Of a DNA stretch of 64,000 bases, positions 51,347-62,817 are shown in pieces. This stretch comes from Beaufortia kweichowensis (Eukaryota; Chordata; Actinopteri; Cypriniformes; Gastromyzontidae): contig CM032795.1 of assembly GCA_019155185.1 (NCBI GenBank), positions 18,703,795 to 18,767,794 of the forward strand, in the 5' to 3' direction. The notes under the pieces were generated by a model. It saw only the letters and a list, made by a program, of their open reading frames with translations. It had not been told where the DNA came from and ran no database searches. The position numbers and the translations under genes were made by a program. Numbering within the stretch: position 1 is the first letter of the stretch; every line of letters starts with the position of its first letter.

Positions 51347-53771
51347 CAAAATGTAAAAAATGTAAACTAAAATTCTAACAACAGATTTCTTTGTCTTATC
51401 TTTAACAATTGTTAATAATATTTATTATTTTATTCAAGAAGTGACAATATTTAAAGCGTAAATGAACCTTCTATTTGTCAATTTAGAAAAATTCAATAGA
51501 CTTCTAACTTAGCAGTAAAAGCCTATTGAAAAACAAACGTAACATTGTTAACACAGGTCATATGTTGGTATCGCAAACAATAGGATTAAACAGATCAAAC
51601 ATCATATTCAAAATATAAAAATATATCATCTCACTCCTTACAAATTAATAAATAAAACTCATCGAGTAAATGCATAACTGAACATTACTTGCGACTCAAA
51701 AGACCGCAGTGTAGCTTTTTTAAATTATACTTATACAGTTTATGATGATGACTGATTGGCCAATCAGAATCAAGCATTCCACAGAGTCATGTAATAAATC
51801 TAAAAACATTCATCTGCATTACATCCGCCATTTCTACTCAAGATATCAACATTTACCATTAGTAAACCCCATTTTGTCAACTCTCCCTATAATCTCTTAA
51901 CCATGTGACCACAGCATACTTCTATCCCAAATCCCACCCACATCTACACAAACCTAAACAACCGTGCTGGCCTGGTCTGCATCCCAAAGACGCAGCACTA
52001 TATACACTGCTGGGAAGCTAAATGGATTTCTGCTTTTATTACGAGTCCCAGAGCAACTTTTAAGCATCTATCATCGCCGTGCATTGTTCCTAGATCAGTA
52101 TGATTGACGTCCACATTATGTGGCCGAACGTATTACATGGCTCGAAACCCCAAACACGTGTCCCGTGCTTTCCAGTAAGATGGGGGTGGCACAGAGGCAA
52201 ATTTACACAAATGCACTGGCTACGGTGAGTTGTTTGTGTATTCGGTGACCCTACAGGACAAGAGGCTTTTGCATTAGGTTGTGACTGAAAATCACGTTCA
52301 CAGATGGAAAACTTAACTTCATTTGTGTGTGGCTGTTGAATATGTGCGCTGCGAGACTAAAAGTATTGACAGACGGACAAAGCTAACAGCAACGAATACA
52401 CATTTAAGAACAAAGTTGAAGAGAAAAAACATCAGATGAGAAAGAAAATAGTTCATTTAAAGGTGGAGCAAGATATTTTGTTTTTTTAATAACATGCACT
52501 GATTAAACAATTAAATAAGCGTGAATTAGGTAAATACCTTTAATCAGATTTAATGTTCATTAAAGGATTAACTTCATAACATCTGACTTAGTCAAGCTTG
52601 TTCAACGATTTACTTTATGCTTAAGGTTAAAAATTTATGTTTTGTGCTTCAGAGGCAGAAATTTGAAACTTAACCGCAACAACAATGTAGTTCAATGACA
52701 TCAGCGGGCAATTTGTATAGGTAATCCATGTATCATTTCAGCATTCAGATCAGTAATTAGAGCATAACAACCGCCTCCAACCAATCAAAGCTGCCCTTAA
52801 TTCCTTTGACACAACAGATTTGCACACACTAAGTGCTTTTGAAAGTCAGGACCCCCATATGGCATTATATCATGTTCAGCGGTGTCTCTACCCAATGACC
52901 TCAAGTCTCTGAGGGCCCATGGGTTAATGAAAGGGGTAGATCAGTGGTCCCTGTGGAGATGCCGGCCTGTCTGTCTGTACGCCCAACACACAGACCATAT
53001 GCCTTAAAGACAAGACACGGACATGATCTCTGCCACCAGCCGTCTCGAGGGGATTGTGGGCCACTACAGAAACACATACATTACACACGGAACCAAACAC
53101 ACACGTACACATGTGACACCTGGAGGGCAATTAGACCAAATGTCGCCCCTGGTGTTTACTAAAACCCTTTGGGACTTCGCCACAATGAATCTGCAACTAC
53201 GCCAGAGACGTTGGAAACAAAGCGGATGAAACAAAACGCAAGTTTGTTTGTCAACATTCCTAATGCAGCAGCGCGCATTGTTTTTCCTCCCGCGCTCTTA
53301 ACAAAATTTTAAACTTGAAAGAAGAAACGTGTTTTGCAAGTTGTTATGAAAACTAATGGGGCAAATTCAAATAAGCGTCTTTGTGATGCAGCCCACTTGG
53401 AGCTCTCATTTGCAAGGCAAAATTTCAGCTTTAAATTCTTTACAAAGACAAAAAGGCCTCCGGGCTGGTACAGAAACATCTGGTACTAAACAAACGTTGC
53501 AGCGTTCATTTGTAATCTATACTGCTAAGCTGTTCGAATGGATACGGTGTAAATTGGTTCGATTTGTACAATAAAACCACACCTGGTGTGAGGACGCCTG
53601 CTGAAAACGCATCAATCTGACTGTGGCAGGAAAAAATCATTCGCTTTGGTTATTCGTTTGTTGAAGAGGTACATAAATGCCAACTGTAGTTTGTCAAGAA
53701 AATTGACGAATGCAAAAAATGTACTAAAAAGCACAATGGTAATGTTGTGCTACCATACTAATATCCAATTT
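51347..53771. other. Noncoding stretch, no gene seen
   Basis: Unique, AT-rich at first. 52860-53290 is more balanced. A splice-like pair at 52176-52224 (plus) was considered and rejected. No gene is called. Confidence 0.55.
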
Positions 53772-53842
53772 AAATCTATTCAAATGTATTTGTATAGTGC
53801 TTTTCACAATACAAATCAAGCCAAATCATCTTTACAGAGCTT
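53772..53842 (+). repeat. Dispersed repeat fragment (TTTGTATAGTGCTTTTCACA word)
   Basis: ATTTGTATAGTGCTTTTCAC, AATACAAATC and ATCTTTACAGAGCTT resemble the repeat also seen at 49540 and 60905. Origin not determined. Confidence 0.45.
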
Positions 53843-55285
53843 TTCAAAGCATCAGTGAGCAAACCAAAGACCACTATGGAATTACAAACCTTCAAACATA
53901 ATATAAACAAAGGAATAATATGTTGTAAAAATGAAAATATAAAAGTAATGTAATCTAGTAATGTGATTAAAATGGTTTTCGATCATAATATTATAAAGTT
54001 TTTTATTTTCAGCATGGAGATTTAAAAAAAAACCTTATATACAGTAGATGTGCAATACCAGTCGATTGCTATTTTTATTAAAACTGTATAACTTATCGCC
54101 TCTGGCAAAAATAATTTTTAAGTGTGACATTCACACTATACAATGACAGCTGATTAAAACCTATAGCTTTAAACATGACACTTGAGATTGTCACGTATTC
54201 CTTTAATTAAATCAGATAGTTATCACTTATCACAATTCACTATCAGAAGTGGCTGTGGGGGTGATAATTTTTGCACTGTTAAACAAAAATGAAAATATTT
54301 CTGATCTAAGTCTGTTCTTTGACATGCATCAAATGTTAAAACCTTAAAAGTTATTCACCAATAAATTAAGATTAGTACTGAAACATAGTACTGCTGTGGA
54401 CCAAAAAACCTCAATCACCTCATCACCAAAACAACCATCACCTCTGGGTCAGTATGGACCTGCCATTGCATCAGACCCAGTCAAAATGTGTATTTGCATT
54501 TAATAAGACACATCCTCCACCATTCTGTCTAATGTCTATCTGAGGCGATATATTGTTTCAAGTTTTGACATACATTATGTATATACGCATGCATCTGCAT
54601 ACTTTTAAAATCCAAAATCCATGACTGTATAAAGAAAATATACAGCCTGATGGTATGTTTTAAGCACAAGTTTACCCCAACGACAAATCCTGGCAATCCT
54701 TCCTGGGTCTGGTCCATGTCATCCAAAAGAGGTAAACCCAGATGAAGTGACTGAAGCAAATAAACCAGACTGATGTCTTAAACAAAAGTATGGCATGACA
54801 GCATTTCACATCGCACGCTGCGATACACTATATATGCGGTAACATGACCTGAATTTAAAGCTGTATAATCTATAAAAACACTGACACATGCCGTGCCATT
54901 TCTAAATACAGATGCACACAGACTTCCAACACATACTGTACTGTACACATAAGACTCTCTCCCTTGGTTTCTCTGTTATGAATACAGTCCACACACACCT
55001 GATGAACACACAGTCCTCCTCATAAAAATGTATCATGGTAACCAACCAGATTCTGTCAAAATAAAGTTTTCTGCAGAGTTTGAAAGAGATACAAGACATA
55101 ATTTTTCTAATATGGCACTACCTTGGTTTGCACATGGGTTCTATTAAATCCTTTATACAGTAATATGGAAAGTATTTGTTAACGCTTTTTGCAAACTATT
55201 GAAGCTTCAAAACAGAAAAAAAAACACTCGAAAAAATCTCAGCTTTGGTCCTGAGGAAGAAAGAGAGACATAGGGGTCGAACGAC
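53843..55285. other. AT-rich noncoding stretch, no gene seen
   Basis: Unique AT-rich sequence. No supported exon or recognised repeat. Confidence 0.6.
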
Positions 55286-55342
55286 ACAAGCGTGAGTAAA
55301 TTATAATATAATTTTTATTTTTGGGGTAAACTATCCCTTCAT
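55286..55342. mobile_element. Right-end fragment of the TTAA-type MITE
   Basis: CAAGCGTGAGTAAATTATAA, ATTTTTATTTTTGGGGTAAA and CTATCCCTTC match the right end of the family. The left half is absent. Confidence 0.65.
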
Positions 55343-56746
55343 TTGGAGGATAACATCATCAATGGATCAGGAGATAAAAGATGACTTGTAACTGTGTTTC
55401 TGTATGCGGCCGGCCCACGATGTTGACCTTGTGTGACATCATAATCTCTGAGCCGCTCAAGTACAGCACTGCCCCAACGCTCTCAAAGCCATGATGTCAG
55501 CCGATGGAGGAAAACCTCTAAAGTGTGTGTCTGGAGATACTCAACACTTCATTTATTGGCTCTGAAGAATGGGACGTATGAGTGGAGCGACCGCAGCGGG
55601 GTCTGTTTCCCTTTTCCTCTGCTCATTTATAATAAAGACAAAGAGGCAGACGGGGGGCACTTCAGATCACTGCGACTTAAGAAATAACAGATGTAAAACA
55701 AACACGCGCTCACGAAGGTTACGTGACCCTGAAACTAAAGCCAGACCACACACTTGCTCTCTGGCTGGGTGTAGTTTGATCTGTCATCATGGCTATTGCG
55801 GCCTGGCGGACACAAAAGAAAAGAAGCCAAAACAAACAGGGAGCGAGTATTTTTCTACGTGTGTGTTTGTTTCCCGAGACATTTGTGGACACATCTGCTG
55901 CTTTGTGCAAACTCAAGTCAACTGGGAAAAACTTAGTTTGACAGCGGCCTCTTTAACACCGCTGCTGACCACTTCAGTGACCTGTGCCTTCCTGCTACGC
56001 TTTATCAAAACAAGCCTCTTCTTCCTGTTTCCTAATCTTCATTTATTGCGGTGTTATCGCTACTGATCCCAGTCCATTTCCATAAGCACTAATCATATTG
56101 CTTTCTCTGATTGTACTTGTAAAAGGTTGTAATGATAAGGCTTTCAATCACTGATGGGGAAATGAGGAAGAGATATGAAATGCTAAAGGGCTGTTCACAC
56201 TAAGGAAGAAACCAATAAAGATAAAGCTTTAAAAATCATCTAAATTTAAAAGAAATGTGAGAAGTCCACACCACAACTATAAAGATAACAATACAGAATA
56301 ACAATATGGTTGGAATCAGAGTGTTTTTTCAGCATTTTTTTTTAGCCAATCAAAATCCTTTCACATTTAAAGGGCTCACGCATTCAAACGTAAAACTGCA
56401 GCAGGAAAGCTGCATATATTAAATAATAATAAATATTGGTGTGTCCTATTCAGATGCAATGTGATGTCACAACGCATCAGAAAAGGTATCTTTTTCATGT
56501 TATTTAGTTTTTGTCGTACCCAATCACGATGGCAATATGTGATGAGCTCGAGTGGATTCTATATTAGAAACGTTCTTTAACCTAATAGCTGTCACCGTTC
56601 CTCAGTTATGAACACCTATTTCACTATTCATTTTCATATATCATAGTTGAATTCTAATCTAATCTGGTGTATGACTTAAGAATCAATATTTGACAAATAT
56701 TTATAACAATAAATATAAACAAAAATAATTACAAATTTTAATTAAT
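55343..56746. other. Noncoding stretch with a 165-codon unrecognised frame
   Basis: The longest non-repeat open frame of the window lies at 55569-56066 (plus). It has scattered cysteines, no recognisable domain and no consistent hydrophobic core, and its length is within chance for this amount of AT-rich sequence, so it is not called as a gene. 55380-56060 is otherwise less AT-rich. 56400-56746 is AT-rich. Confidence 0.5.
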
Positions 56747-56756
56747 GATATTTTTA
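56747..56756 (+). repeat. Left target-site duplication of the SINE
   Basis: GATATTTTTA, identical to 56940-56949 on the other side of the SINE. Confidence 0.75.
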
Positions 56757-56939
56757 GTCGGAGCCTGTGGCTGAGTGGACAGCGCTCCAGACACACATAC
56801 AGCGCAACTGAGCATGGCGACACGAGTTCGAATCCCGGCTCTGGCGTCCTTTCTGAGCCCACTACCCTCTCTCTCCTCCCAATTCATTTCCTGCCTCTCT
56901 ACACTTTCCTGTCTCAAAAATGATAAAAAGGCAAAAAAA
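56757..56939 (+). mobile_element. tRNA-derived SINE, HAmo-like, complete with target duplication
   Basis: The head is tRNA-like: A box TGGCTGAGTGG (56768-56778) and B box AGTTCGAATCC (56825-56835), the internal RNA polymerase III promoter, with extra bases between them. A body follows with CCACTACCCTCTCTCTCCTC, CTGCCTCTCTACACTTTCCT and GTCTCAAAAATGATAAAAAG, and an A-rich tail GGCAAAAAAA. Perfect 10-bp copies of GATATTTTTA flank the element, as expected of LINE-mediated retroposition. The body resembles the tRNA-Leu-derived HAmo SINE described from bighead and silver carp, as I remember it. The family name is less certain than the SINE call. Confidence 0.85.
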
Positions 56940-56949
56940 GATATTTTTA
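56940..56949 (+). repeat. Right target-site duplication of the SINE
   Basis: GATATTTTTA directly after the A-rich tail, identical to 56747-56756. Confidence 0.75.
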
Positions 56950-58838
56950 AAAATATCTAACATTTAAAAAATAAAAATATGAATATGAAGTATATGACAA
57001 ATATTCATAACAATAAAAAATGTTTAATGTTAATTATATTTAAAAAAAATGCCTAAAATTAAAATACAAAAGATATTAAAAAAATAGGGGATAAATTTTG
57101 TAGAATTGCGTCGTGGCTGGTTAGAACATGGTGTAAGGCTTGCACAAGTCACAATCCCGATTTCCCTTACAAAATGGTTATTAGTATTGCTCAAACTAAG
57201 GAATTTAAACAAAACCCAAACTATTAAAACAATAGAAGATTAATCAGAAAAAAAGAACAACTTTTTACATGTTTCATATTTACAGTAGTAGGCATAACTA
57301 TTTTGGTGGAAACTTGTAACATCTATACAATTTTGTTGGCGATCACATCTACAGTATAAGCCAGGAAAAAACATTACAAATAACATGAAGACCGGTACAT
57401 GACTTCAACCATTTACTATTCAAAACTCAAGCAAATAAAAATTTCAGGCTTCAAAATGTTTCACATAAATATGGTGAATATGTCAATGCAGGAATTGAAT
57501 TTCAGCGCTAGCCTTCAAACAGGAAACTCAATAGCGGCGTGACACGCAGTGAGAAAAGAAAAGCCTCTCTCTCTCTCTCTCTACAGCTGCCTTTTGGAAC
57601 GGTCCTGAACAGCTTGAACGCTTTGGTGAAATTCAAGATACACTTGTGAATAAATATCCTGAATACATGCCAGTCGGCCAAAGCAAACATGCGCTGACAA
57701 CTGTGTTCAGCCTTGTCTTTCTCACTCTCTGACAGTCTGTCTGTAATTTGTAGCTGTATGACTGGAGGGGTCGTAACAGTTTTCCACATAACTCGTACAG
57801 TCATGTAAACTGTGTAGAAAAGAAGAGATGTGGGACTGCTTTTGTTTGACATGAATCATAAATGTTACTAGGCTCCACTTTTCTTCAACAACTCGGCACT
57901 GAGTAATTTTGGTAAAAATCACAAAAGTACTAACTCCATATCCAGAAATATGACTGGAAATAAATGAAAAACTGGTCTCCAAGTACGTTACGCTCGACTT
58001 GATAGTCGCCATATCATGTCACATCTCATTTGCATAAAGCTTGACTCTGTCTTACTTGTTTCATTAACAACGGTCGCCTTAAACTGTCAACCGTCATTGG
58101 AAATGAATTACATTTGGTAAGCTGTAGTATCTCTTATGCATCATTTTTTAAATTACAAGCTAAAATGTTGCTAGTTTGTATCTCTCCTGTACAAAAGCAG
58201 CAGGTTTTTAAAAATGGATGTCTGGGAAACTTAAACAATGCACTACACTAGATAGACCTGCATGGCAAGGTCATCTCCTTCTGCTCATCTCTATCTTCTG
58301 GACAGGCACACTTTGGCAATATTTTGCAGAAAGGGAGGGTACAGGGCCTAGCTGCTTTCCATCATTCCAGGAAAGATGGAGGAAAAAAGTACCCGTGCAC
58401 CTGAGAAACATCCATCAGCGGCGTTCTCCGTGGAACACAGGAAACGGATCGACTTTCTCCCTGATGGCGATCAATCCCTAGATGCTTCCTCTCTCTGAGG
58501 GAACATTTACAGCAGGCAGTAAAGACGGCCCTTTGGGGCCCAATTGCATCCAGTAATCCTGCTAAGTGAGCTATATTTCCCCCCTCCTAGTCTGCTATTA
58601 GACAAGCCAGGTTCATAAATACTGCAGTTAATCCAGAAGCCGCAACCCCATCCTTAACCACCAGTAAGATTGGGAAGTGACCAGACTGTTTCATGACGCA
58701 CTGTGAGGCCTGTAATCTATTTATGAGGCCATTTTTGAAAAGAATACTTCTTCAAAATGGTCCGTTTCTACAAAACTTTGGCATGATGAAAGTATATAAA
58801 CCACCATTTTGGTGTTCAGTTTAGCTGCACACTATATT
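56950..58838. other. Noncoding stretch, no gene seen
   Basis: AT-rich at first, with a (CT)n run at 57564-57582. 58240-58740 is balanced and repeat-free (GCAGTTAATCC, GTAATCTATTTATGAGGCC) and could be a regulatory element. No supported exon. Confidence 0.5.
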
Positions 58839-59030
58839 GGGGCATGTTGTCACACTGCGTGGGGCAAGTTGTCACAATAATACCAATGCCATTAAAAAGC
58901 TTATCAAAGCCTATTAAATAGATTTGGCTCATAGAAACTGTAATTAATTATACAAAATTATTCATTTTAAACAACACGCACAACAAAAAACAAGCATCTG
59001 TATAATTTAACTTTTGTGACAACTTGCCCC
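58839..59030. mobile_element. MITE-like element with GGGGCAAGTTGTCACAA ends
   Basis: GGGGCAAGTTGTCACAA (58861-58877) has an exact reverse complement, TTGTGACAACTTGCCCC, at 59014-59030. A second left-end-like copy, GGGGCATGTTGTCACA, lies at 58839-58854. The 17-bp perfect inverted repeat across about 136 bp is far beyond chance. No target duplication can be seen. Confidence 0.7.
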
Positions 59031-60080
59031 AGTCTTCCTTTTGCAGCCCATGCATTGTTTACCTGCTTTAATTTTATAAATTTTTGAATTAAATACCACT
59101 ATAAATATGAGCATTTTAAAGATTTTTTAAAGATTTTTCTACTCAATAAATATTTAAATGCCCCTTTCAACATGGGAAACAACTACTTTCCTACACAGCA
59201 TTGTTAAAATCCAAAAAGAAAGTCTAAGGTATTTCATGTGCTAAAGGTGCCTGCAGTACAACCGCTGACAGCCAACAGAGACCGTATCTACCTGTTCTAT
59301 TTCCCCAGCATAACTTATCCTTCAACAACTCTGTTATATTTCAGAAATCCTACATCAAAACGTCTCCCACAGGCGTAAGTGCTCCTCGGGCACTACTCCC
59401 TCGTATATCAGCGAGAAGGCCAACCCTCTTTATCAAACCATCAAGTTCAGAGGTCAAGGACTCCATCCCCCACAATGCTTTTCACCTGGAGGCAGCAGGC
59501 TGTCAAGAGGAGTCTGACATAGAGGCCAACTGCTCCCGATCAGTGGCAGGCCAATGGGGAGAGGTCTTGGTCTCGGTGTCCATGGAAACAGCTAGGATTC
59601 TGCTTCTATAGCTGCAGTCAGGTTTTTTTCACAGTTTCCTGAAATGGCTCTTCGAGATCTCGGGCAAAGGTGCATTTATAATGTCTCATGCATACCTACG
59701 CTATAAGAGAAAAAACAGCTTGTGACGGATTTGAAACAAAGGGCCGCGATTAGTCAACAGATGGCTGAAGCATGCACACATAATGAAATCTAAAACGAGC
59801 AATATTCTGGTTTGTTAAACGCCTCTTCAGAAGATGATGTTCACACTGACCTGTCTCTAAATCCATAAATAAAAATTAAGAATAATTACTAAGCTTCATG
59901 CTCTGTGAGATTGAACCTATTATCTCATTGCTTTTAATAAACTAATAATGAGTTACAAATTGACACACAATTATTATGCATTTCACTTTTTAATTAAGAG
60001 AGCTACGCGAGTCTATATCGGAATACGCAATGTTCTACTTTAACAAGGAAAGCGCAAGAAAGATTAACAGGCCAACAGAA
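59031..60080. other. Noncoding stretch, no gene seen
   Basis: 59220-59660 is less AT-rich and repeat-free. The remainder is ordinary AT-rich sequence. Confidence 0.55.
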
Positions 60081-60119
60081 AAAGAGAGAAAAAGAGAGAG
60101 AGAGCGAGAGAGAGAGAGC

Positions 60120-60155
<36 letters not shown>

Positions 60156-60209
60156 GCGAGAGCGAGAGAGAGAGAGAGCGAGAGAGAGCGAGAGAGAGAG
60201 AGAGCGAGA
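60081..60209. repeat. (GA)n array with regular GAGC interruptions
   Basis: GA dinucleotides interrupted repeatedly by GC (GAGC), giving GAGAGAGAGAGC-type higher-order units. Frames across it are Glu/Arg/Ser or Leu/Ser polymers and not genes. Confidence 0.97.
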
Positions 60210-60224
60210 TGTCAAGCAGAAAGA

Positions 60225-60565
60225 TTGTAATGTTCGCTTTTCTCTCTGACACTGCAGCAGCGCTTGTTAAACCTTTTCTTTATCTCTTAACAATCGCTCT
60301 AATTATGTTCATTGAAGGGGGCCAATTAATCCTGCATTGTCAGGCCCTGCGGCTAAGTGTTTCTTCCACATCCAGAGGAATCTGCAATTAACGCAGCCAA
60401 ATTTATTTAGTGACACTTCTCGGCTTTTGACTCCCTCCAATTATCTCTAATCAATGCTGCAGAGTGCTGGCGGGGGAGCGCGCGGGTCGCCCTCGTTTGT
60501 CGAGAGAGGAATAAGTACGCTGAGCCCTCGGCCTCCGAAGGCCAGACGTGTCAGAGGAGACGTGC
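60225..60565. promoter_or_regulatory. Enhancer-like block, candidate conserved noncoding element
   Basis: Contains GCTCTAATTATGTTCATTGA, GGCCAATTAATCC, CTGCAATTAACGC, AAATTTATTTAG, CCAATTATC and CTAATCAATGC within about 340 bp, directly beside the GA array. It turns GC-rich near 60465-60500. Among the strongest motif clusters in the window. Confidence 0.38.
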
Positions 60566-60587
60566 CATGAGCCTGTCAGATGTTACA

Positions 60588-60616
60588 GACAGAGAGAGAG
60601 AGAGGGAAAGGGAGAT
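60588..60616. repeat. Short (GA)n microsatellite
   Basis: CAGACAGAGAGAGAGAGAGG followed by GAAAGGGAG. Confidence 0.9.
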
Positions 60617-61335
60617 TTCTCACTTTATTAGCAGTTTTATCAGCTACATCGATAAAATAGTTGACTATAGAGAAAAGTAGGCGGTGCCTTGCTGGGTGTC
60701 TATGAAAGATAAACAGTATGCCTTTAACCCTCCCATTACTGAATATATTAACTGATATTTCTCCACACTTAGGTTCTGTTTAGATGACAATGGCGTTTTA
60801 GGAGCCTAAAAAACAAAAACAAAAGTTTTTGTGTAAACAACAAAAACGCTAAATTGTAAAAGAAATGATGCCATCATGCACATATGTATTATGCAAGTAT
60901 ATTTATATTTACAGTGCACTATATAAGCATTATTTATATAGTGCTTTTTACAATTTTTGTATAGCTGCTTTGCAAAAATGCAAAATTTTAAAAAGCACAC
61001 TATAAATAAACTTGACCACACAACAAACCACACTGCCCATTTTGAAAAGACATGATTGAAGGCAACATGCATTTCTGAACGTGCAATGACCGCACAATCA
61101 CGCAGCACACGTGCGCGGCTAAGAAGGGTCACCTCTAAGAGCTCCAGCAGATGACAACAGGGCCAAACCCAAAGACAGCTACGATACAGAACAACAAATC
61201 TATTCAATCTCCTGCATGAACCGTTCAAACACAAAATCTGCAGAAAAGAATGTAATTACACACACCCATTTCATCCTCAGGAACACAAAAACACACACGC
61301 CCAACATGTCGCCTGTGCCTTAAATGAGGTCTTAC
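60617..61335. other. Noncoding stretch with a dispersed repeat
   Basis: Contains the dispersed-repeat fragment at 60905-61015. A 142-codon minus-strand frame (60806-61234) runs through it and is not credible protein. Confidence 0.55.
60905..61015. repeat. Dispersed palindromic repeat fragment (TATATAGTGCTTTTTACAAT)
   Basis: TTATTTATATAGTGCTTTTT and AAAAAGCACACTATAAATAA form the two arms of an imperfect inverted repeat, and GTATAGCTGCTTTGCAAAAA lies between. The words match the fragments at 49540 and 53772. Confidence 0.55.
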
Positions 61336-61339
61336 CACA

Positions 61340-61735
61340 TATTTAACACTTTAACCCAAATCTGTATTCCCTCCCACTTCCTGCAGTCCCTCCTCTCCCT
61401 CCCCGCCTGTCAGACCCTCCTGCGATCGTTCTCGCCGCCACACGCGCTGCCTCTTGCTCTCTCGGTAATCAGCTTAGCTGCAGCCTGCTCGCTTGGTCGC
61501 CATCGCCAGTTGGACAGTTGAACCGCAATCTGAATCTCCCGTCAGAGCTCGGGTCAAACCTTCCAACATTCACAGTCTGCCAAGGGGCCTCCGTGACCAC
61601 CCCATCTGGGGACACTGTCCCCTGGGACAGGAGCATTGATCCACCCCCTTCGCCCATCCAGCTATTGTCTGTGGCCTATCAATCTGCGGACCTTTTGTTT
61701 GGCAAATGACAGATGCCACATTGTTTGACATGTAC
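61340..61735. promoter_or_regulatory. GC-balanced block, candidate regulatory element
   Basis: Repeat-free sequence with CTCGGTAATCAGCTTAGCTG, CTATCAATCTGCGG and CATTGTTTGAC (SOX-type core). Frames open on both strands (61518-61709 plus, 61469-61657 minus) overlap and are unrecognised. Confidence 0.3.
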
Positions 61736-61800
61736 ACGACACACTTCGGATAAGGGTGGAGATGAGGCTGGTGAGAGGGGAGGAGATGGGGCCGGAAAGA

Positions 61801-61836
61801 GGGATGGGAGGGGAGAGGAAAGGGCAGGGGGCGGGG
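61801..61836 (+). other. G-rich tract with G-quadruplex potential and GC box
   Basis: Six runs of three or more G occur in 36 bases. One loop is eight bases, slightly longer than the usual limit of seven. The final GGGGGCGGGGC is a GC-box (SP/KLF-type) word. It lies in a purine-rich stretch (61750-61840). Confidence 0.45.
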
Positions 61837-62323
61837 CTTTGTGCCTCAGAGAGCCGTCAAAGAATCAGTAATCCTTTTCAACCCCTCTATTGTCCCCTGA
61901 GCTCATAAAAGTGACATCACACTTAGCTCTGGATGACAAACGATGGAGCGGATAATGAAGAGAATTGTAAAGAGAGGTATAAGGTACCACAATGTGCCTG
62001 CAGCATAAGATGGACTATTAGATAAAAATATGCATTTAAATGTGATAAAAAACATTTGATTCTGCCAAAAAAGTTTAATCGAGTTAATATGATCGAAACC
62101 TATGTGAATGCATTATAAATTTCATTTAAATGTGAAAAGTGAATGTATCACTAAATGCAACAAAACCAGCGAAAAATAAAAGCAAAAATGAAGAGTGTTC
62201 ATAAAAAAAGTACTTGACTTCCTTTAATTAAAATGCCCATGACTAGGAGACACAAAAGAACACAAAACCGGTGCTGTCTCTGCAGTTTGGAAAGGTTGCG
62301 TGTCGGGTCCTAACGTAAAGACA

Positions 62324-62339
62324 CAGTGCCCCCAAGTGG
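62324..62339 (-). promoter_or_regulatory. CTCF-like motif, minus orientation
   Basis: On the minus strand CCACTTGGGGGCACTG differs from the vertebrate CTCF core (CCASYAGRKGGCRSTG) at one position. Occupancy cannot be judged from sequence. Confidence 0.4.
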
Positions 62340-62443
62340 TACACACCAGAAACACAGCTTAAACAGACCGGCACAAAAGCTTTATCTTACAAAACTGCAA
62401 TACTCTCCCTACCCCCACATAGTATGTGCACATCATCATCTCA

Positions 62444-62459
62444 CCAGCAGAGAGCAGTG
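62444..62459 (+). promoter_or_regulatory. CTCF-like motif, plus orientation
   Basis: CCAGCAGAGAGCAGTG differs from the CTCF core at one position (A for G). It lies 104 bp from the previous motif and faces the opposite way. A weaker partial match (CCAGCAGAACACAG) follows at about 62477. Confidence 0.35.
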
Positions 62460-62817
62460 TTGTACAATACACAGATCCAGCAGAACACAGCAGTTGCTAA
62501 AGTGTGCTCTGTAGATGCTATTTTGGCTTCTTTGTGTTATGCAAGTAAGAACTGTATGATATTGACCTCAGATCAGTGCTTAAGAATGAGCTTGAGGGAA
62601 CGAGTTTAATCTGATTTGGTTAAGTGATAATCATCTAAAAGCAGCTTTACAGGGTCACGGACACAAACTCAGGGAATGTAAGACCTTCTGAGAAACGCTC
62701 TCTCTCGCTCTCCACACAACACAAAAGCACGCTTGTAATGGAGTGTCAGGGAGGGTCTTGTAACAAGCCTGTCTGTTTTTTCAACCCCAAGTCGGTCTGT
62801 CAAAACAAACAACTATG

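Noticed and set aside
52176..52224. 49-nt plus-strand segment between GTGCTTTCCAG and GTGAGTTG
   Set aside because: Begins with a stop in one frame, and the acceptor has a short pyrimidine tract. No partner exon.
55569..56066. 165-codon plus-strand frame, the longest non-repeat frame
   Set aside because: No recognisable domain, irregular composition, and a length close to what chance gives for the longest frame in 64 kb of AT-rich DNA on both strands. Worth only a quick database search.
56757..56840. A functional tRNA gene
   Set aside because: A and B boxes are present but the acceptor stem does not pair, and the sequence continues into a SINE body and A-rich tail.
60806..61234. 142-codon minus-strand frame
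   Set aside because: Runs through a dispersed palindromic repeat, with hydrophobic runs from TTTATA-type sequence.
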